The notes under the pieces: model-generated
Database searches by the model: none
What the model saw: the letters and a program-made list of their open reading frames with translations, nothing else
What the model was told of the DNA's origin: nothing
Shown: in pieces, positions 1-5,690 of the stretch
How the letters are laid out: every line of letters starts with the position of its first letter
How positions within the stretch are numbered: the stretch's first letter is position 1
Source: Ignavibacteria bacterium
GTDB taxonomy: Bacteria; Bacteroidota; Ignavibacteria; Tepidaquicellales; Tepidaquicellaceae
Direction: 5' to 3'
Length of the DNA stretch: 14,356 nucleotides
NCBI GenBank assembly: GCA_016716125.1
Contig: JADJWZ010000010.1
Location: forward strand, 1-14,356
Translations under genes and position numbers: made by a program

Positions 1-324
1 CCTGTCTCCATCAACATCTCCGGAAGCAGTGCAGAGAAGATGTTCATTAAACCCTTTCGGAAAACCGGGAAAGTGTGAACCGTCACTGCGGATCACATAC
101 AGCAATCCTAAAGGACTTGCAACGCCGTTATAATCAACTGAAAAAAAGATTATTTCCTTATGATTATCCTTGTCTATATCAGCTATAAGCGGTATTCCGG
201 ATTTTTTGAAAGGAGTTCTTATAGAATCTAAGATCACGGGATATCCTGAATAATAATAAGGAGTTTGCGCTGATGCATTATAAAAAAACAACATTATAAA
301 TAGTATGTATGTTTTAATTCTCAT
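1..324 (-). CDS. FG-GAP/VCBS-repeat secreted protein, copy A (C-terminal part beyond window edge)
   Basis: The frame is open from ATG at 324 to the window edge, giving 108 codons of a longer protein. Residues 1-20 are a signal peptide (basic start, hydrophobic core, then SAQ before TP). After it come FG-GAP-type calcium-binding motifs: ADIDKDNHKEI and, at the edge, SGDVDGD. From the TP onwards it aligns along its whole visible length with the gene at 2954-4666, about half of residues identical by eye, sharing SGIPLIAD/AGIPLIAD, LLYVI.SDGS and FPKG. Family knowledge predicts a multi-bladed propeller ending in a T9SS sorting tail, but that part is not visible. It lies 49 nt downstream of the small LGPNY gene, with a strong hairpin between them. 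There is no SD upstream of the ATG; the hairpin arm ends 10 nt before it. The family call is firm; the role (surface or exported adhesin or binding protein) is inference. Confidence 0.85.
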   Translation of the reverse strand, partial: MRIKTYILFIMLFFYNASAQTPYYYSGYPVILDSIRTPFKKSGIPLIADIDKDNHKEIIFFSVDYNGVASPLGLLYVIRSDGSHFPGFPKGFNEHLLCTASGDVDGDR

Positions 325-333
325 GATAATAAC

Positions 334-365
334 ATAGCGAACAGATAATATTTTCTGTTCGCTAT
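334..365 (-). other. Intergenic hairpin between LGPNY gene A and FG-GAP gene A
   Basis: ATAGCGAACAG (334-344) is perfectly complementary to CTGTTCGCTAT (355-365), and one more A-T pair extends the stem to 12 bp around an 8-nt loop. It begins 9 nt after the LGPNY stop and ends 10 nt before the FG-GAP start. On the minus strand it is not followed by a T run (GTTATTATC follows), so a simple intrinsic terminator is unlikely. A role in mRNA stability, processing or gating translation of the next gene is inferred. Copy B has an unrelated hairpin in the same place (4690-4715). Confidence 0.7.
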
Positions 366-373
366 ATTCAATT

Positions 374-736
374 TTAATAATTAGGACCTAAAACTATTGT
401 TTCATTATCGTTACTGTCGTGATAGTAACCTAACAAACTTCCTGACTGACCATCATTAGGCTTAGCCGGGTAATAAACATATACATCATAAGTTGCTGTT
501 GCCAAAGTGATATAGCACCAACCATTAGCATCGGTTTCTCCTTCATATACAATACTTCCCCCGACTTTATATAATACCTGTGCATTTATTTGAGGACTGG
601 TACCACCATACTGCATAACCCTAATGTTAAATGCAGGAAGCGGGTCTGAATTTGCTTTCGACGAAATTGTTTCATTGACTGCAAATGTTGCAATCGCTGC
701 AAGAACTATTATTGTTGAAATTATTATCTTTTTCAT
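374..736 (-). CDS. Small secreted beta-sandwich protein ending LGPNY, copy A
   Basis: 120 aa with an ATG start. A signal peptide (MKK, then a run of I/A/V) covers roughly residues 1-28. The mature part is one small domain. The stretch with VYEGETDANGW followed by TYDVYVYYP looks like the TDxxGxY...YxVxxxxP strands of the carboxypeptidase-regulatory/Cna-B-like beta-sandwich. Two signatures are shared with the paralogue at 4734-5087: YP-[AP]-[KR]-PNDGQ-x-G and the exact C-terminus LGPNY. Overall identity of the mature parts is only about 35-40% by eye. No T9SS tail is visible, so it may leave by Sec only. It is first in a presumed two-gene operon with the FG-GAP protein, under a promoter near 966-996 and after a leader of about 220 nt. 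There is no SD next to its ATG. The fold is inferred from pattern, and the function is unknown. Confidence 0.8.
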   Translation of the reverse strand: MKKIIISTIIVLAAIATFAVNETISSKANSDPLPAFNIRVMQYGGTSPQINAQVLYKVGGSIVYEGETDANGWCYITLATATYDVYVYYPAKPNDGQSGSLLGYYHDSNDNETIVLGPNY

Positions 737-803
737 TTTTCTAAATTTAAGTTATTAAAAAGTGAATAGAAACTATATAGATTAAAAACATACCTGATGT
801 CTA

Positions 804-832
804 AGGTGATCTAATTATGTCATCATCCTCCT
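804..832 (-). promoter_or_regulatory. Leader element with orphan Shine-Dalgarno in a hairpin, copy A
   Basis: On the minus strand a strong AGGAGG (832-827) sits about 90 nt upstream of the LGPNY start, too far to serve it. Its second half is the 5' arm of a hairpin: AGGATGAT (829-822) pairs with ATCACCT (810-804) through 7 bp, one bulged A and an 11-nt loop. The element is kept in copy B, where an ATG lies 8 nt after the AGGAGG; in copy A that triplet is ATA. A leader-peptide or translational switch role is inference. Confidence 0.35.
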
Positions 833-965
833 TTCGCGTTTAAAAACGTTTATAAAAATTTATACTTTAATAGTACATAATATTAAGAACCGGACACCGG
901 TGATTTGCATAAACTTAAAATTGGATTCACTCTATGAACCTGCGAAAATGTTACAATTGAATGAG

Positions 966-996
966 CAAATATAGAAATGAATAACTGCAAAACAAA
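966..996 (-). promoter_or_regulatory. Bacteroidetes-type promoter for the LGPNY/FG-GAP operon, copy A
   Basis: The minus strand reads TTTG, then exactly 19 nt, then TATATTTG, an exact match to the Bacteroidetes primary-sigma consensus TTTG/N19/TAnnTTTG. The expected transcript start near 959 gives a 5' leader of about 220 nt. The same element with the same spacing is present in copy B (5342-5372). Whether this organism's sigma factor reads this consensus is an inference from phylogeny. Confidence 0.5.
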
Positions 997-1090
997 AAAT
1001 AAAAAATCGCATTTGCCGAGGATAACTTTATAAGAGGTAAGGGAAGGGATTGGAAGGAAAGGGAGAATGTATATTAGGGATTAATAAAGA

Positions 1091-2530
1091 TCAGCCGGCT
1101 TTTTCTGAATATTTTTTCATAAGCCATTCCTTAAAGAAAATCTCTTTCTCATAAGAAAGCTCAAGTTTGCAGTCCTCAAGTTTTTTTTTGTTTACACAAT
1201 TCTTGATGAGCCGTTCCAGATAAAACACAAAATTCATGACCTTCTTCTTTAAATCTTTGGTAAGGAATCTATCACGCTTTATAAACTCGCGCATGGAATT
1301 TATATCATCAAGAGTATTCATAACTTCACCGGTTTCATAAAGCAGTTTCAATTTTAAAATTCGGAATTCATATTTAACGGAAATGCTATTGAGATTAATA
1401 TCATTTAAGGAAGCGAATGCGCCGGAAAAATTCTTTTCCATTATTTTTCTGTATATGCTTATAAATGTCAGCAGGTTTTTAATGTCAGCTTTCTTAATTT
1501 CATGTATATTTTTTTCAAGATATTTCTCCAGCCAGAGAAGGTCTTTTACAAAAGAGCATTGTTTTATCATGTTCAGTATAAAAGAAAAATGCAGGTTTTC
1601 AGAATTAACCTGTCTGTATAACCCGGTTTCAAGGTAAAACTTTTTCAGTGCAAAAGCTTCATTCTTAAATTTTTCCGTAGATGTTTTTCGCTTTAATATC
1701 GAACATAAGATAAAAAGATTACGATAATGATATTCCTGCTCTTTTATGCTTAAGGATGCAGCAATTCTGAAAAAATGTTTCTTATATTTTTCATAAGATT
1801 TTATGTCAGGCAAGATAAAGGAATCAAAAAGCAGCTTATACAAAACCATCATGGAAGTTTTTCCATGACTCCCGAATTCTTCATACATGAAATTTATTAA
1901 CTCTCCGTCGGTTTCGGAAAATTTATAATCTTTACCTTCGAATTCAAGCTTGTTAATAATGCAGATCACATTATCTGCAATCAGTGCAGTAAACATATTA
2001 GACTTCAGATTATTTCTGCAGCTTTCTATGAGTTTTATTTTTTCTTCTGATTCATATTTCTTCAGGACAGGATAATGAAGGGTCATAAAATCAAAATATT
2101 TAGAGTTTGCTTTATATTCTCTCAGGAATGCATCCCGATCAAGACCTTCAGTATAAATGCTTTGCTTATAATTCATAATAATTTTCATAAACTGTTTTTC
2201 AAGCTCTCTATCAGTAAGCACATCCATAGCTACTTCATCTTTTGCAAATTTATCTCCCATAAATTTTTTCATAGTAAGGAAATCAAGCAACATTTTATTC
2301 AGCTTCGCAGCATAATCCCTTATCTCATGTTCCTTATACTTCTTATTGTTAATCTTCATTTCAGAAAGTATGGAGTATGAGATCTTCTCCCGATTAAAAG
2401 CCGGATGATGTGAAGCGAGAATATTGAATAGTTGATTAACAGTTTCTCCTTCCTTTGAATATGCATAATTGAGATACCGCCTGAATTCAGATAATTCCCG
2501 TTTAGAAAGCTTTTTTAAAATTTCAAACAT
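1091..2530 (-). CDS. Uncharacterised helical protein, about 479 aa
   Basis: A long intact reading frame in an AT-rich, lysine-rich protein. The frame could start at TTG 2539 (adding three residues), but I prefer ATG 2530, giving MFEILKKLSKRELSEF at the N-terminus; a GAGG directly abuts this ATG. There is no signal peptide or membrane segment, so it is probably cytoplasmic. The sequence is almost all amphipathic helix with many K/E/L heptad-like stretches and regularly spaced aromatic residues, which suggests an alpha-solenoid of TPR-like type, but no repeat matches a consensus well. The opening (short leader, then KLSKRELSEFRRYL) resembles uncharacterised proteins I recall as common in the FCB group; this is unverified. 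No catalytic motif is visible. The last 17 codons are duplicated as a remnant at 5466-5519. It reads towards the LGPNY header A, so read-through into that operon is possible. Function unknown. Confidence 0.85.
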   Translation of the reverse strand: MFEILKKLSKRELSEFRRYLNYAYSKEGETVNQLFNILASHHPAFNREKISYSILSEMKINNKKYKEHEIRDYAAKLNKMLLDFLTMKKFMGDKFAKDEVAMDVLTDRELEKQFMKIIMNYKQSIYTEGLDRDAFLREYKANSKYFDFMTLHYPVLKKYESEEKIKLIESCRNNLKSNMFTALIADNVICIINKLEFEGKDYKFSETDGELINFMYEEFGSHGKTSMMVLYKLLFDSFILPDIKSYEKYKKHFFRIAASLSIKEQEYHYRNLFILCSILKRKTSTEKFKNEAFALKKFYLETGLYRQVNSENLHFSFILNMIKQCSFVKDLLWLEKYLEKNIHEIKKADIKNLLTFISIYRKIMEKNFSGAFASLNDINLNSISVKYEFRILKLKLLYETGEVMNTLDDINSMREFIKRDRFLTKDLKKKVMNFVFYLERLIKNCVNKKKLEDCKLELSYEKEIFFKEWLMKKYSEKAG

Positions 2531-2696
2531 CCTCGTCAAATTTTACCAATAAAAGAGATTTTATCCTTTATAAACAATCCCTTAATTAAGTAATCATAAT
2601 AATTTGTTCTCGGCAAATTAAAATAAATATTTTTTTTTCAACTCCTTTTTTCTCCCATTTTAGCTCATTCCAAAAAAATTAAAACAGGAGGAAAAA
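2531..2696. promoter_or_regulatory. Divergent intergenic region between the 479-aa gene and the 69-aa gene
   Basis: An AT-rich spacer that must hold promoters for both directions. It contains a perfect 10-bp palindrome CTTAATTAAG (2581-2590) and a run of nine T's. I see no exact Bacteroidetes or sigma70 consensus pair. At its right end AGGAGG (2686-2691) lies 5 nt before the ATG at 2697 and sets that start; this is one of the few clean SD sequences in the window. Confidence 0.4.
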
Positions 2697-2906
2697 ATGA
2701 AAAGCTTATTCATTTCAATGTTGTGCCTAATCACTATTAACTTTTGGTTCCAAACACCATTAAAAGTATCCGGTGCCGGAGAATCAGTTTCTGTTCATGA
2801 ATGTCAGGATTATTGGTATGATATTATTTATAAGGACGGAAGCTGGTGGATTTATCACTATTGCGGGACCGATCTGATATATATTGATCCTTATGTCTGG
2901 GATTGA
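2697..2906 (+). CDS. Small secreted protein, 69 aa, unknown function
   Basis: 69 codons with a textbook AGGAGG at 5 nt spacing and an intrinsic terminator 12 nt after the stop, so it looks like a genuine single-gene unit. The N-terminus (MKS, then a hydrophobic stretch to about residue 22) is a signal peptide with likely cleavage after VSGAG or near it. The mature part is about 43 residues and rich in aromatic residues (Y and W), with KDGSWWIYHYCGT and two cysteines that could form one disulfide. There is no lipobox and no T9SS tail. I recognise no family. It sits between the two copies of the LGPNY/FG-GAP locus and converges on the FG-GAP gene of copy B. Small secreted or periplasmic protein is as far as the sequence supports. 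Confidence 0.7.
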   Translation: MKSLFISMLCLITINFWFQTPLKVSGAGESVSVHECQDYWYDIIYKDGSWWIYHYCGTDLIYIDPYVWD

Positions 2907-2917
2907 TTATAAAATTT

Positions 2918-2943
2918 AAGCGGAGTTAACAGCTCCGCTTTTT
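2918..2943 (+). terminator. Intrinsic terminator of the 69-aa gene
   Basis: AAGCGGAG (2918-2925) and CTCCGCTT (2933-2940) form a perfect 8-bp stem with a 7-nt loop, followed by TTT, so that the transcript ends CTTTTT. The stem could also act from the other side for the FG-GAP gene ending at 2954, as the minus-strand continuation is AAATTTTATAA. Confidence 0.85.
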
Positions 2944-2953
2944 AATTCTGTGT

Positions 2954-4666
2954 CTATTTCATCATTATCATCCGCTTCATTTCCGTAAAGCCCTCAGTAG
3001 ATAATTTATAGAAATATACTCCGCTTGAAATATTACTTCCATCTACGTTAACCTGATATGTGCCGGGATTTAGATTTTCATTTACGAGAGTAAAAACTTC
3101 TCTGCCGAGTATATCGAAAACCGTAAGCTTAACATTTCCGCTTTTTGCAATATCGAACTTGATGCTCGTTGCAGGATTGAATGGGTTTGGGAAGTTTTGG
3201 TAAAGATTGAATGATGAGGGGACATTCGTGTTCATAGGCTGAATACCGACCGGCTCGTCAGGCGGGATGAAGCCGTGTTGATTGGTTCTGTATCTGTCAT
3301 GTCCGTATTGAGGCCAGGGGAAATCTTCGTGTGTGAAGGGAATGCCCGGGATAGTCCATGCGTATAAATAGAAACCTTGATTGGATAAAGTTGTTGCTAC
3401 AATTTCGACTGAACCATCATAATTTAAATCAGCTATTGAAACTGCTCTAACAATACCAAATGGTCTAAGAGGTGACCATGGTAAACTGATACCATCTGTA
3501 GAATATGCAAATATATTCCCATAGCCATTTGGATTAAAGGCATCCCATGTATTTGAAATTATATTTAAATTTTCACTTAAGTTGATTTTCCCAAGAATTC
3601 CTGTAGCCCAATGTTCACCTAAACCTCGATTGGGCCATGAGCCATGAACACGATTTAATATATTATCGAATGCTGAAAATGTTATTCCATATTGAGTTCC
3701 AGTTGCAAAATCCATTTCACCATTACGATTTATATCTCCAATCACAAGTGTTCCATAATCCATGTTTGCAATATAGTTCTTTTCACTAATAATATTTCCA
3801 TAAATATTTAATTTGAGAAATTTATGATTTCTAGGTTGAATTCCATTTTTATCAGCTACTATAAATATATAAGTTGAATCAATATAGTTTCTGTTTATAT
3901 ATAATGATGGAGAAGAACTCCATGAGTAATATAATGAATCAAAATATATTGGGAAATTATTTGAAAAATTCTCACCATTATGACGGAAAATATTAACCGC
4001 TCCTGAATCAACAATTTTATTTACAAATTTAAAGGAATTGAAAATCATTTCTGCAAATCCGTCTCCGTCGACATCTCCAATGGCGGGATTATATTTTGCT
4101 TTGCCGGGAATATATTTAGGCCATCCTGCTCTTAGTGAACCATCATGATTAAAAACAGTTACTTCATTTGCTTTACTTATAATAATTTCAAGTTTTCCGT
4201 CATTATCGAGGTCATACAAGCTAATGAATTTTGTAGGATCAATATCACCATCACTATAACTAATAGGAAAACCGGGAAGTGAGTTTCCAAATCTATCTAT
4301 TGCATCAACTGAAAACGTCATCCTTAATACAATATCAAGATATCCGTCTCCATTTACATCACCACAGGCAATATCATGTATTAATTGGTCATATCCTTTA
4401 GGAAAATTAGGATTACTGGATCCATCACTTTTAATAACATAAAGTAATATTGCAGGGTTTACTACTCCATCATAATCCAATGCTACAGCTATAATTTCCT
4501 TCTGACCATCTTTATCTAAATCTGCAATTAAAGGAATACCGGCTTTTTGAAAAGGCCATCTTACGTTATCCGCATGAATAGGAAAATTTTGATATGGAAT
4601 TGGGGTTTGAGAAAAAAGGGTTGAGAAAGAAAAGACGATTATTAAGAAAAATATAATTTTTTTCAA
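2954..4666 (-). CDS. FG-GAP/VCBS-repeat protein with T9SS sorting tail, copy B
   Basis: 570 aa. The frame can only start at TTG (4664-4666), as a stop lies 5 codons upstream and no ATG precedes the signal peptide. Order of parts: a signal peptide to about residue 19 (LFSQ before TP); FG-GAP/VCBS calcium motifs ADLDKDGQKEI, GDVNGDGYLDI, YDLDNDGKLEI, GDVDGDGFAEM, GDINRNGEMDF and ADLNYDGSVEI, spread over residues 45-430; then a C-terminal Por-secretion tail from about residue 473 (NLYQNFPNPFNP, VYFYKLSTEGF, MKRM). Family knowledge: FG-GAP repeats build beta-propellers that bind calcium and ligands, and the tail directs export through T9SS and is removed at the surface. It follows the LGPNY gene by 67 nt with a hairpin between. 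It is paralogous to the truncated gene at 1-324. The substrate or ligand cannot be told. Confidence 0.93.
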   Translation of the reverse strand: MKKIIFFLIIVFSFSTLFSQTPIPYQNFPIHADNVRWPFQKAGIPLIADLDKDGQKEIIAVALDYDGVVNPAILLYVIKSDGSSNPNFPKGYDQLIHDIACGDVNGDGYLDIVLRMTFSVDAIDRFGNSLPGFPISYSDGDIDPTKFISLYDLDNDGKLEIIISKANEVTVFNHDGSLRAGWPKYIPGKAKYNPAIGDVDGDGFAEMIFNSFKFVNKIVDSGAVNIFRHNGENFSNNFPIYFDSLYYSWSSSPSLYINRNYIDSTYIFIVADKNGIQPRNHKFLKLNIYGNIISEKNYIANMDYGTLVIGDINRNGEMDFATGTQYGITFSAFDNILNRVHGSWPNRGLGEHWATGILGKINLSENLNIISNTWDAFNPNGYGNIFAYSTDGISLPWSPLRPFGIVRAVSIADLNYDGSVEIVATTLSNQGFYLYAWTIPGIPFTHEDFPWPQYGHDRYRTNQHGFIPPDEPVGIQPMNTNVPSSFNLYQNFPNPFNPATSIKFDIAKSGNVKLTVFDILGREVFTLVNENLNPGTYQVNVDGSNISSGVYFYKLSTEGFTEMKRMIMMK

Positions 4667-4689
4667 TTTTGTATTTAATTAAAAACAAG

Positions 4690-4715
4690 AGGGCTGTCCT
4701 ACAAGGGACAGCCCT
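4690..4715 (-). terminator. Hairpin/terminator between LGPNY gene B and FG-GAP gene B
   Basis: AGGGCTGTCC (4690-4699) pairs perfectly with GGACAGCCCT (4706-4715) over a 6-nt loop. On the minus strand the stem is followed by CTTGTTTTTAATT, which is terminator-like. It lies 18 nt after the LGPNY stop and 23 nt before the FG-GAP start, so it probably causes partial termination and a polar step-down in the operon (inference). Confidence 0.75.
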
Positions 4716-4733
4716 TCAAATTATCTTCATGGG

Positions 4734-5087
4734 TTAGTAATTTGGTCCTAAAGTTACAGATGTTACTATGTCCGCTCCGGAATAAGTGAATCCGTTTTGA
4801 CCGTTTTGACCATCATTAGGTCTTGGAGGATACCAAGCTTTAACCGTATAGTTTCCTAAGGAACCAGGCCAGGATTGAGAATATATACCACCAGTTCCAG
4901 TTGTTCCTGATAAAATAGGATTATTATTAAAATCATATACAACTATCTCAGCACCAGACTGAGTTGAACTCCCTCCGTACTGATAAACAGTTACTTCAAA
5001 ATTTGGTAACGGATTTTCGGAATTCGAAAACAATTTGCCATTGATTGCAAAAGCAGAAACAACTACAATAAGTAACACTGCCGACAA
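4734..5087 (-). CDS. Small secreted beta-sandwich protein ending LGPNY, copy B (frameshift at start codon)
   Basis: 117 codons if read from TTG at 5087. It is paralogous to 374-736, with the same mature domain, PRPNDGQNG motif and C-terminal LGPNY. The expected signal peptide is disturbed at its start. An ATG at 5107-5109, in the position of the copy A start, is followed by six A's and then G. That puts it one base out of frame with the hydrophobic core KIVLLSAVLLIVV and the rest of the protein. With five A's it would read MKK, K, IVLL and match copy A. From TTG 5087 the signal lacks its lysines. So either a base was gained in the A run (mutation, phase-variable tract or read error), or a non-ATG start is used. 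There is no SD near either start. It is first gene of the copy B operon, with promoter at 5342-5372. Function unknown. Confidence 0.75.
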   Translation of the reverse strand: MSAVLLIVVVSAFAINGKLFSNSENPLPNFEVTVYQYGGSSTQSGAEIVVYDFNNNPILSGTTGTGGIYSQSWPGSLGNYTVKAWYPPRPNDGQNGQNGFTYSGADIVTSVTLGPNY

Positions 5088-5176
5088 TAAAACAATTTTC
5101 TTTTTTCATTTTCTAAATTAATTTAATTTATTAAATAGTGAATAAAAACTGTAAAAATTAAAAAATATCTTGATGT

Positions 5177-5208
5177 CTAAGGTGATCTAATCATGTCATC
5201 ATCCTCCT
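5177..5208 (-). promoter_or_regulatory. Leader mini-ORF with strong Shine-Dalgarno, copy B
   Basis: AGGAGG (5208-5203) is followed after 8 nt by ATG (5194-5192) and a five-residue frame MIRSP ending TAG at 5177. The SD is half buried in a hairpin, AGGATGAT (5205-5198) with ATCACCT (5186-5180). The TGATG inside it can alternatively pair with a downstream CATCA that precedes a T-rich stretch. This resembles a leader-peptide attenuator, but copy A lacks the ATG, so the mini-ORF itself may not matter. Confidence 0.3.
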
Positions 5209-5341
5209 TCTGCGTTTAAAAACGTTTATAAAAATTTAAACTTTAATGTTGCATGATATTAAGAACCGGACACCGGTGTTTTACATAAACTTAAAATTGG
5301 ATTCACTTTATGAACCTACGAAAATGTTACAATTGAATGAG

Positions 5342-5372
5342 CAAATATAGAAATGAATAACTTCAAAACAAA
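5342..5372 (-). promoter_or_regulatory. Bacteroidetes-type promoter for the LGPNY/FG-GAP operon, copy B
   Basis: The minus strand reads TTTG, 19 nt, TATATTTG, identical in both boxes and spacing to copy A (966-996). One substitution (G to A) falls in the spacer. The expected start near 5335 gives a leader of about 225 nt before 5109. Confidence 0.5.
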
Positions 5373-5465
5373 AAACAAAAAATCGCATTTGCCGAGGATA
5401 ACTTTATAATTGGTAAGGGAAGGGATTGGAAGGAAAGGGAGAATGTATATTAGGATTAATAAAGA

Positions 5466-5519
5466 TCAGCCGGCTTTTTCTGAATATTTTTTCATAAGCC
5501 ATTCCTTAAAGAAAATCTC
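5466..5519 (-). pseudogene. 3' remnant of the 479-aa unknown gene
   Basis: These 54 nt are identical to 1091-1144 and encode the last 17 residues (EIFFKEWLMKKYSEKAG) plus the stop of the unknown protein. No upstream part of that gene is present beyond 5519. It marks one end of the segmental duplication: the copied segment began inside this gene. Confidence 0.9.
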
Positions 5520-5690
5520 CCGGCGGGATAGTTTGTAAATCAATTCCTCTTGAATTCTACATTTAAAATAATTTAACATTTCAAAATCATTTCTCTTAAA
5601 GTTAACTTTGTAAAGAATATTTGATACATTTAAATCAAAATTTTATTTAATTAACTTATTCACATAATTCAAAAGGAGTAAACACGTATT
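5520..5690 (+). promoter_or_regulatory. Upstream region of the DUF2231-like gene
   Basis: Unique sequence after the duplication junction. A perfect 12-bp palindrome AAAGTTAACTTT (5598-5609) overlaps TAACTTTG (5603-5610), which fits the -7 box TAnnTTTG. The position for a -33 TTTG holds TTCA, so the promoter call is weak. GGAG in AAAAGGAG lies 12 nt before the ATG at 5691, a somewhat long spacing. Confidence 0.25.

Larger units (their letters stand above)
795..1144 (-). repeat. Conserved duplicated header, copy A
   Basis: This 350-nt stretch matches 5171-5519 with 16 substitutions and one indel by my count (about 95% identity). Read on the minus strand it starts with the last 17 codons and stop of the 482-codon unknown gene. 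It continues through a polypyrimidine tract, a promoter-like element and the leader of the LGPNY gene. Similarity weakens between 737 and 794 and is low in the coding sequence that follows. It also accounts for the gene-free interval 737-1090. Confidence 0.95.
5171..5519 (-). repeat. Conserved duplicated header, copy B
   Basis: This is the partner of 795-1144 (349 against 350 nt, 16 substitutions and one indel counted by eye). Similarity stops abruptly at 5519/1144, inside what was coding sequence. Across that point copy A continues into the unknown gene while copy B changes to CGGCGGGATAG and unrelated sequence. It contains the polypyrimidine tract, the promoter, the palindrome ACACCGGTGT, and the orphan SD element. 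Confidence 0.95.

Noticed and set aside
1020..1075. Purine-rich tract (plus strand) after the 479-aa gene as a terminator
   Set aside because: It is repeated in both headers but forms no stem; as a polypyrimidine transcript on the minus strand it lacks the hairpin an intrinsic terminator needs.
1383..2380. Plus-strand frames of 84 and 101 codons inside the 479-aa gene
   Set aside because: They lie antisense within a long lysine-rich coding region, have no start context, and show no family pattern.
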